Origin: an uncultured bacterium
Lineage (GTDB): Bacteria; Verrucomicrobiota; Kiritimatiellia; CAIKKV01; CAIJXV01
Assembly (NCBI GenBank): GCA_903824675.1
Contig: CAIJXV010000032.1
Span: 1-64,000, forward strand
Direction: 5' to 3'
DNA length: 64,000 nt
In this document: positions 57,959 to 64,000 of the stretch, piece after piece
Layout of the letters: every line of letters starts with the position of its first letter
Position numbering within the stretch: the stretch's first letter is position 1
Notes under the pieces: generated by a model
The model's database searches: none
Told to the model about the DNA's origin: nothing
Seen by the model: the letters and a program-made list of their open reading frames with translations, nothing else
Translations under genes and position numbers: made by a program

Positions 57959-60247
57959 ATGCCGAATTATCTGAGTAACCGGAAACCGGATTTCACGCCG
58001 CATAAAATCAATTGCGGATCGATCATGGCCTATCAATTCAAGGGCACCCTCAAGGATGAATTGGCCGCCAAGCATCTCACCAAGGCCCGCGCGATCGACC
58101 TGCTGGAAGACATGCTGGTCATCCGCGAGTTCGAGGAAATGATCGTTAAACTTCGCTCCGGCGCCTATGCCCCCTGCGCCGGCTATGATTACCGCGGCCC
58201 CACTCACGTTTCGATCGGTCAGGAAGCGGCCTCCGTCGGCGGCTGTTACGGCATCGACGCCCCCGATTATATCACCTCCACCCACCGCGGCCACGGCGAC
58301 AGCATCGCCAAGGGCTGTGTGGCCATCCGGGCCATGTCCAACGAAGAACTCCGCGCCCGGGTTCCCGCCTTCAAGGGCAAGGACGCCGATCTGCTCGAGG
58401 CCGCCCTTGAGGATCACATTTATAAGACCGCCGCCGAATTGTTCGGCAAGGAAGACGGTTATTGCCGGGGGCGCGGGGGCGGCATGCATATCGCCGATTT
58501 CACCGTCGGTCACCTCGGCGCCAACGCCATCGTCGGCGGCGGCGTGCCCATCTCCACCGGTGCCGCCATGGCCTGCCGTTATCTCGAAAACGACCGCGTC
58601 GTCTGCTGTTTCGCCGGCGACGGCGCCTATGCCAACGGCATCGTCCTCGAATCCTTGAACTGGGCCGCCATGCAGCAGTTCACCAATGCCCTCGCCAAGG
58701 ATAAGAAATTCGGCATCCCCATCATCTTCCTGATCCTCAATAACCATTATGGCATGACCCACCGGACCGATGACGAGGTCATGGGCGTCAGTTCCATGGC
58801 CCGGCGCGCCGCCGGATTCGCCGACAACAATATGCACGCCGAAGTCGTCAACGGCATGGATGTGCTGGCCGTCCGCGAAGCCGTCAACCGCGCCGCCGAC
58901 GGCTGTCGCAAGGGCGAAGGTCCCTTCCTGATCGAGGTCAACACCTATCGTTATTACGGCCATTCCCTCAGCGATCCCCGCAACGAGTACCGCACCAAGG
59001 AGGAGGAGGAAGCCTGGAAGGTGGTCGACCCCATCACCACCTTCTCCCAACAATTGCTCGACGCCAAGGTGTTATCGAAAAAGGGCCTCGAAGAGGTGAT
59101 CAAACGGGTTCAGGACCGCAACGCTCGCGCCTGTAGCCGGGCCGCCAAGGCCGCCGACCCCGATCCCGCCGACGTGATCAAGTACATGTATACCGATACC
59201 AGCTCGGTCGAGGTTCCGGCGCCCCATAACCAGGTGAAACTGGTCAAGGCCCTGCCGGAAATCAAGCGGGTGGACGGTCAGTTGACCTATCGTGACGCCA
59301 TTAAAGAGGCGATGATCCAGGAGATGCTCCGCGATAACCGCGTCTTCTTCTACGGCGAGGATGTGGCGGATTACGGCGGCGCCTTCAAGGCCACCAAGGG
59401 CCTGCTCGAAGCCTTCGGTCGGCGGCGCATCTTCAATTCCCCCATCTCGGAAGCCGCCATCTGCAGTACCGCGGTCGGTGCCGCCATGCTCGGTTTGCGG
59501 CCCGTGGTCGAATTGATGTATATGGACTTCGCCCTGATGGCCGGGGATGCGATCAGCAACCAGGCCGCGAAATGGCACTATATGTCCGGCGCCCGGGCCG
59601 AGATCGCCCTCGTGATCCGCGCCTCGGTCGGCGGTGGCAAGGGCTATGGCGGCCAGCATTCGCAAACGCTCGAATCGGTATTCGCCCATATCCCCGGCCT
59701 GTATGTCGTGTATCCTTCCACCCCGCATGATGCCAAGGGCATGCTCAAGGCCGCCATCCGGAATAACAACCCCGTGCTGTTCGTTGAGTCCCAGTTGCTC
59801 TACGGCGTCAAGGGGCCCGTATCGGAGGACGATTACCTCATCCCGCTCGGCGTCGCCGACGTCAAGCGCGTGGGATCCGACATCTCGCTCGTCGCCTGGG
59901 GGCCCGCGGTTCTCGATGCCCTGAAGGCCGCCGACCAACTGATGACCGATCACAAGATCAGCGCCGAAGTCGTCGACCTGCGGTCTCTGGTGCCGCTGGA
60001 CATGGAAACGGTGCTCACCTCGGTCCGTAAAACGGGCAAGTGCGTCGTCGCCAGTCAGGCCATCAGCATCGGCAGTTTCACCGGCGAAATCGCCTCGAAT
60101 ATCATGCGCGAAGCTTTCGACGATCTCGATGCCCCCGTCATCCGCGTCGGAGCCAAGGATGGAATCGCCCCGCAGGCGCTTTGCCTCGAGCAGGTCTTTC
60201 TGCCCACCGCCGATGATATCTACAAGGCCGCCTTGTCCATCCTATAA
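57959..60247 (+). CDS. 2-oxoacid (pyruvate/acetoin-type) dehydrogenase E1, fused alpha and beta subunits
   Basis: Alpha: GPTHVSIGQEAASVGGCYGIDAPDYITSTHRGHGDSIAKG, ThDP motif GDGAYANG...NN. Beta: LTYRDAIKEAMIQEMLRDNRVFFYGEDVADYGGAFKATKGL. Start preceded by AAAGGA. Confidence 0.94.
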   Translation: MPNYLSNRKPDFTPHKINCGSIMAYQFKGTLKDELAAKHLTKARAIDLLEDMLVIREFEEMIVKLRSGAYAPCAGYDYRGPTHVSIGQEAASVGGCYGIDAPDYITSTHRGHGDSIAKGCVAIRAMSNEELRARVPAFKGKDADLLEAALEDHIYKTAAELFGKEDGYCRGRGGGMHIADFTVGHLGANAIVGGGVPISTGAAMACRYLENDRVVCCFAGDGAYANGIVLESLNWAAMQQFTNALAKDKKFGIPIIFLILNNHYGMTHRTDDEVMGVSSMARRAAGFADNNMHAEVVNGMDVLAVREAVNRAADGCRKGEGPFLIEVNTYRYYGHSLSDPRNEYRTKEEEEAWKVVDPITTFSQQLLDAKVLSKKGLEEVIKRVQDRNARACSRAAKAADPDPADVIKYMYTDTSSVEVPAPHNQVKLVKALPEIKRVDGQLTYRDAIKEAMIQEMLRDNRVFFYGEDVADYGGAFKATKGLLEAFGRRRIFNSPISEAAICSTAVGAAMLGLRPVVELMYMDFALMAGDAISNQAAKWHYMSGARAEIALVIRASVGGGKGYGGQHSQTLESVFAHIPGLYVVYPSTPHDAKGMLKAAIRNNNPVLFVESQLLYGVKGPVSEDDYLIPLGVADVKRVGSDISLVAWGPAVLDALKAADQLMTDHKISAEVVDLRSLVPLDMETVLTSVRKTGKCVVASQAISIGSFTGEIASNIMREAFDDLDAPVIRVGAKDGIAPQALCLEQVFLPTADDIYKAALSIL

Positions 60248-60264
60248 AGCAAAAAGGTTCTACC

Positions 60265-61614
60265 ATGGTCAATGCCATTATCATGCCGAAACTGAATCAG
60301 TCCGAGGATGACTGCATCATTGTCAAATGGCGCGTCAAGCCCGGCGACAAAGTCAAAAAGAACGAAATCCTTTTTGAAATTGAAACCGAAAAGGCGGTCC
60401 TCGAAGTCGAAAGCTTCTACGACGGCACACTCCTCAAAATCGTGGTGCCCGAAGGAGTCGCTACCCCGGTCAACGCAACGGTCGCCTGGGTCGGCGAACC
60501 GGGAGAAAAAGTGCCTGATGTTGCCCCTCCGCCTCCTGCGGCCGCCGCACCCATCCCGGCTCCCGTCGCCCCGGCTGCGACTAAAACTCAAACCGCGGCC
60601 GCCGCTCCCGTTGCCGCCGTTGCGGTGACCGCTCCGGTCCCCTTCCCTTCCGCCGCGGCTCCGGCCCCTGCCCGCCGCCAAGCCGTTTCGCCCCGCGCCC
60701 GGGCGCTCGCCCGCAATTCGGCCGTCAGCACGGATTCGATCCGCGGGACCGGACCTGGGGGTCGGGTTGTCGAAAAAGATGTCCGCGCCTACCTCGATTC
60801 CAAGGGCTACGGCCAACTCCGGATCACCCCCGCCGCCAAGGCGCTCGCGCTCCGCGAAAAGGTCGATATCCTGACCGTCCGGGGTACTGGCGATTCTGGC
60901 CGGATCATGACCGGCGATATTGAGCGCTCCCTCCGCGAACGGCCCCGGGCCCTCAGCAAAATGCGCCAGATCATCGCCCAACGGCTCACTCAAAGTGTCG
61001 TTACGGCCCCGCATTTCTTTGTCACGGTGCCGGTCGATATGACCGATCTGCTCAAGTTCCGTCATGTCCTTAAAACCCGCGGAGCACCCTTCAGCGTGAC
61101 CGATTTCGTCCTCGAATCGGTCGCCCTTTCCCTGGTCGAATTTCCCGCGATGAACAGTTCGACCGATGGAAAAACCGCCCGCTGGCACAGTGCCGTCCAC
61201 CTCGGCATGGCCACCAGCCTGGAAGACGGACTCGTCGTTCCGGTCATCCGCAACGCCCAGGATCTCAGCCTGGCCGAATTGCACGCCGCGGTGGTCGCCC
61301 TGGCCGGCAAGGCTCGCGATGGCAAGCTGCTTCCGGATGAAATGACCGGCAGCACCTTCACGGTTTCGAACATGGGCATGCTGAATATCGAAAACTTCAC
61401 CGCGATCATTAATCCCGGCGAATCGGGCATCCTGGCGGTCTCCAGCACGGTGCAAACCCCGGTCGTGCGCGACGGACGCATCGTGGTCCGCGAGGTGATG
61501 AAAATCACCCTCTCGTCCGATCACCGTCTCATCGACGGCGCTGTCGCCGCCCGCTTCGTTAATGCCATCAAATCCAAACTCGAGGATATCAACTTATGGA
61601 AAAGTTTGACCTGA
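60265..61614 (+). CDS. Dihydrolipoamide acyltransferase (E2)
   Basis: Lipoyl domain EIETEKAVLEVESFYDG; Ala/Pro linker; E3-binding ARALARNSAVSTDSIRGTGPGGRVVEKDV; catalytic SSDHRLIDGAVAARF. Confidence 0.95.
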   Translation: MVNAIIMPKLNQSEDDCIIVKWRVKPGDKVKKNEILFEIETEKAVLEVESFYDGTLLKIVVPEGVATPVNATVAWVGEPGEKVPDVAPPPPAAAAPIPAPVAPAATKTQTAAAAPVAAVAVTAPVPFPSAAAPAPARRQAVSPRARALARNSAVSTDSIRGTGPGGRVVEKDVRAYLDSKGYGQLRITPAAKALALREKVDILTVRGTGDSGRIMTGDIERSLRERPRALSKMRQIIAQRLTQSVVTAPHFFVTVPVDMTDLLKFRHVLKTRGAPFSVTDFVLESVALSLVEFPAMNSSTDGKTARWHSAVHLGMATSLEDGLVVPVIRNAQDLSLAELHAAVVALAGKARDGKLLPDEMTGSTFTVSNMGMLNIENFTAIINPGESGILAVSSTVQTPVVRDGRIVVREVMKITLSSDHRLIDGAVAARFVNAIKSKLEDINLWKSLT

Positions 61615-62987
61615 TCGTTATCGGCGCCGGACCCGGCGGCTATCCCGCGGCGATTCGCGCCGCACAACTTGGCGCGTCTGTGGCCATCGTCGAGCGCGAA
61701 GTCCCTGGCGGGACCTGCCTGAATTGGGGCTGTATCCCCACCAAAACTCTGATCGCCTCTGCCGAGTTCGCCGATCAGTTCCGCCACGCTGAAACTCTGG
61801 GCTTCAAGGCGGCCGCGCCCCAGATCGATTACCCGGCCCTCATCCGCCGGAAGAATGAGGTCGTTGCCCAATTAAGCGGCGGCGTCGCCAGCCTGCTTAA
61901 GGCCAATGGGGTTAAATGGTTTCACGGCACGGCTTCGTTCCTGACCCGGAATCAGATCAACGTGGCCAATGGATCAATAAACACTGTGTTGGAAGCCGCG
62001 CATACCATCATCGCCACCGGATCGACCTCCACCATGCCAGGCTTCCTGCCCCGCCATTCCCGTGTGGTTGAAAGCCGTTCCTTCCTCGATCTCACCCGGC
62101 TGCCCGCCTCGGTGATCATCCTCGGCGGCGGCGTCATCGGATGCGAATTCGCCTGCCTGCTCGCCCGACTCGGGGTGCAGGTCACCCTCGTCGAAATGCT
62201 GTCCGATATTCTCCTGATCCTCGATGAGGATGTCCGCCGGGAACTGCGTCAGGTTTTCGAAAAGAAATTGAAGATCCGGATCCTGACCGGCGCGCCCTTG
62301 ACGGACATCACGGCCAGCGACGAAGGCGTCTCCGGCAAGGCCGGCGATCAAACCGTCTCCGCCGAACTCATGCTGGTCGCCATCGGACGGCGACCTGTGA
62401 CCGCTGAACTCAATCTCGCCGGAATCGGCATCCAGACCACACCGGCCGGACATATTCCGGTCGATGCCCAGGGGCGAACCCGGGCGGCCACCGTCTTCGC
62501 GGTCGGCGACGTCAATGGCGGACCACAATTCGCGCACGCCGCCACTCGCCAGGGCGTCATCATCGCCGAAAATCTCTTCGCAAAAAGCCGAACCGCTTTC
62601 GACTCCCTCGTGCCGTCCTGTATCTTCACCGATCCCGAAGTCGGCTGTGTCGGCCTCACCGAAGCCCAAGCGAAAGAACAGAATCGGGCGATTAAAGTCG
62701 GCAAATTCACCTTTGCCCACCTCGGCAAAGCGCTGGCTTCCGGACATCCCGGCGGCTTCGTCAAGTGGATCGCCGATGCCGCGACCGATCGGCTGTTGGG
62801 CGCCCAGGCGGTTGGATCCCACGCCACGGAACTGATCGCCGAAGCCACCCTGGCCATCCGTGGAGAATACACCGCTCAGGAATTGGGCCGGACCATCCAC
62901 TCCCATCCGACGCTCTCCGAGGCTTGGATGGAAGCCGCACACGCCCTGCACGGCACCTGTGTTCATGCCCCGCCGCGGCGTTCCTGA
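61596..62987 (+). CDS. lpdA: Dihydrolipoyl dehydrogenase (E3)
   Basis: FDLIVIGAGPGGYPAAIRAAQLG; GGTCLNWGCIPTKTL; VFAVGDVNGGPQFAHAA; HSHPTLSEAWMEAAHALHG. Confidence 0.96.
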   Translation: MEKFDLIVIGAGPGGYPAAIRAAQLGASVAIVEREVPGGTCLNWGCIPTKTLIASAEFADQFRHAETLGFKAAAPQIDYPALIRRKNEVVAQLSGGVASLLKANGVKWFHGTASFLTRNQINVANGSINTVLEAAHTIIATGSTSTMPGFLPRHSRVVESRSFLDLTRLPASVIILGGGVIGCEFACLLARLGVQVTLVEMLSDILLILDEDVRRELRQVFEKKLKIRILTGAPLTDITASDEGVSGKAGDQTVSAELMLVAIGRRPVTAELNLAGIGIQTTPAGHIPVDAQGRTRAATVFAVGDVNGGPQFAHAATRQGVIIAENLFAKSRTAFDSLVPSCIFTDPEVGCVGLTEAQAKEQNRAIKVGKFTFAHLGKALASGHPGGFVKWIADAATDRLLGAQAVGSHATELIAEATLAIRGEYTAQELGRTIHSHPTLSEAWMEAAHALHGTCVHAPPRRS

Positions 62988-63026
62988 GACCAACCCTTGC
63001 GCAGCGATGTGAAATCATCGGTTGAT

Positions 63027-63045
63027 AGCGGCCGGGGTGGCCGCT
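63027..63045. terminator. Hairpin between convergent lpdA and aguB
   Basis: AGCGGCC-GGGGT-GGCCGCT perfect 7-bp stem in the convergent gap; no strong U-tract. Confidence 0.4.
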
Positions 63046-63929
63046 TATTCACTGAATCGCTTCAATAAATCCCCATAGGCGTCGATCCGCCGGTCACGTA
63101 AAAAGGGCCACATCCGCCGAACGGTTTCGGTCCGGGTCGGATCGAGCGCTATCGTCAGCACGGCCTCTTCATTTTCCGGTGCCTGGGCCAGCATTTCGCC
63201 CTGGCACCCGGCGACGAAACTCGACCCCCAAAACTGGGCGCCCGCCCGGTCTGGCCCGGGATCCGGCTCTGTGCCGGTTCGATTGACGCTGATCACCGGC
63301 ACATGATTGGCGATGGCATGGGAGCGTTGGACGGTAATCCAGGCATCCCGCTGACGCACTTGCTCATCCCGGGGCTCCATCGGATCCCAACCGATCGCGG
63401 TCGGATAAATCAGATACTCCGCACCGTGCAGGGCCATGATCCGCGCGGCCTCCGGATACCATTGATCCCAGCAGACGAGCACCCCCAGCACCCCCACCGA
63501 TGTCCGGATGGGGGTAAACCCGAGATCGCCGGGTGTGAAATAGAATTTTTCATGGTAGCCGGGATCGTCGGGGATGTGCATCTTGCGGTAGCGTCCGGCC
63601 ATGGAACCGTCGTGCTCGATTACGACCGCCGTGTTGTGATACAGACCGGCACCCCGCTTCTCGAACAGGGAAATCACCAGAACCACACCCAGTTCGCGGG
63701 CCAGATCCCCGAAATAACGGGTGGACGGTCCCGGCACCGTTTCTGCCAGGTCAAACCGGGCCGGATCCTGCCGGTCGCAGAAATAGAGGGTGTTGTGCAA
63801 TTCGGGCAACACGATCAGTCGGGCACCCCGCCCGGCAGCTTCGCGAATCCGGTCGGCCAACCGGCGGCGGTTGGTATCGATATCCGGCGTATTGCGCTGT
63901 TGAATCAGGCCCACGATCAACGGTTTCAT
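63045..63929 (-). CDS. aguB: N-carbamoylputrescine amidase (carbon-nitrogen hydrolase)
   Basis: LIVLPELHNTLYFC; YRKMHIPDDPGYHEKFYFTPGD; GVLVCWDQWYPEAARIMALHGAEYLIYPTAIGW. Confidence 0.92.
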   Translation of the reverse strand: MKPLIVGLIQQRNTPDIDTNRRRLADRIREAAGRGARLIVLPELHNTLYFCDRQDPARFDLAETVPGPSTRYFGDLARELGVVLVISLFEKRGAGLYHNTAVVIEHDGSMAGRYRKMHIPDDPGYHEKFYFTPGDLGFTPIRTSVGVLGVLVCWDQWYPEAARIMALHGAEYLIYPTAIGWDPMEPRDEQVRQRDAWITVQRSHAIANHVPVISVNRTGTEPDPGPDRAGAQFWGSSFVAGCQGEMLAQAPENEEAVLTIALDPTRTETVRRMWPFLRDRRIDAYGDLLKRFSE

Positions 63930-64000
63930 TCCACATTCTCCCCGGGGATTTGCTGAGTCAGACAATGCACCGCGCCATGTTGCAAAATAAAGCCGGTGGC
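63926..64000 (-). CDS. aguA: Agmatine deiminase, C-terminal end only (runs off the window)
   Basis: Reverse frame reads ATGFILQHGAVHCLTQQIPGENVE*; the stop overlaps the aguB ATG (ATGA). Confidence 0.7.
   Translation of the reverse strand, partial: ATGFILQHGAVHCLTQQIPGENVE

Noticed and set aside
57923-59053. 376-aa minus-strand ORF antisense to E1
   Set aside because: Low-complexity G/D-rich translation mirroring a clearly conserved E1 alpha domain.
60220-61524. 434-aa minus-strand ORF antisense to E2
   Set aside because: Antisense shadow of lipoyl and acyltransferase domains; composition biased, no motif.
61974-62993. 339-aa minus-strand ORF antisense to lpdA
   Set aside because: Antisense shadow; the plus strand has unambiguous FAD/NAD motifs.
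1-64000. tRNA, rRNA or CRISPR arrays
   Set aside because: No cloverleaf-like sequence, conserved rRNA segment or regularly spaced repeat array was recognised by eye; tRNAscan-SE, Infernal and CRISPRCasFinder would be needed to exclude them formally.

Overview
This 64 kb, high-GC bacterial chromosomal window is densely coded. It carries about 45 confidently recognisable genes and no rRNA, tRNA or CRISPR that I could identify by eye. Gene content, notably a roughly 725-aa GreA-type protein of the kind known from chlamydiae, suggests a PVC-superphylum bacterium (Verrucomicrobiota/Kiritimatiellota-like); this is inference, not proof. Main blocks: an SOS island (a small membrane ORF divergent from lexA, then umuD-umuC); a five-gene tetrahydrofolate/methyltransferase one-carbon operon divergent from a PocR/AraC regulator; polysaccharide/glycan genes; single-copy housekeeping genes (prfC, tsaD, ctp protease); a paaK-ACT-paaK cluster; a giant secreted Gly-rich repeat protein (49451-56155, minus); a DeoR regulator plus 2-oxoacid dehydrogenase operon with a fused E1 alpha-beta; and aguB with the end of aguA. 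The observations I rate highest are: (1) a LexA-box-like sequence embedded in two face-to-face promoters between lexA and a small single-TM ORF, a candidate SOS division-inhibitor arrangement; (2) a 234-bp MITE with 21-bp perfect terminal inverted repeats and a 7/8-matching 8-bp target duplication, inserted upstream of the DeoR/dehydrogenase operon; (3) a hairpin repeat family shared between that MITE and the umuC-folD intergenic region, with a covarying stem pair and one copy supplying the umuC stop codon; (4) 21-bp-phased direct repeats between the PocR/AraC gene and the one-carbon operon. All product names come from reading motifs in the supplied translations; no database search was run.
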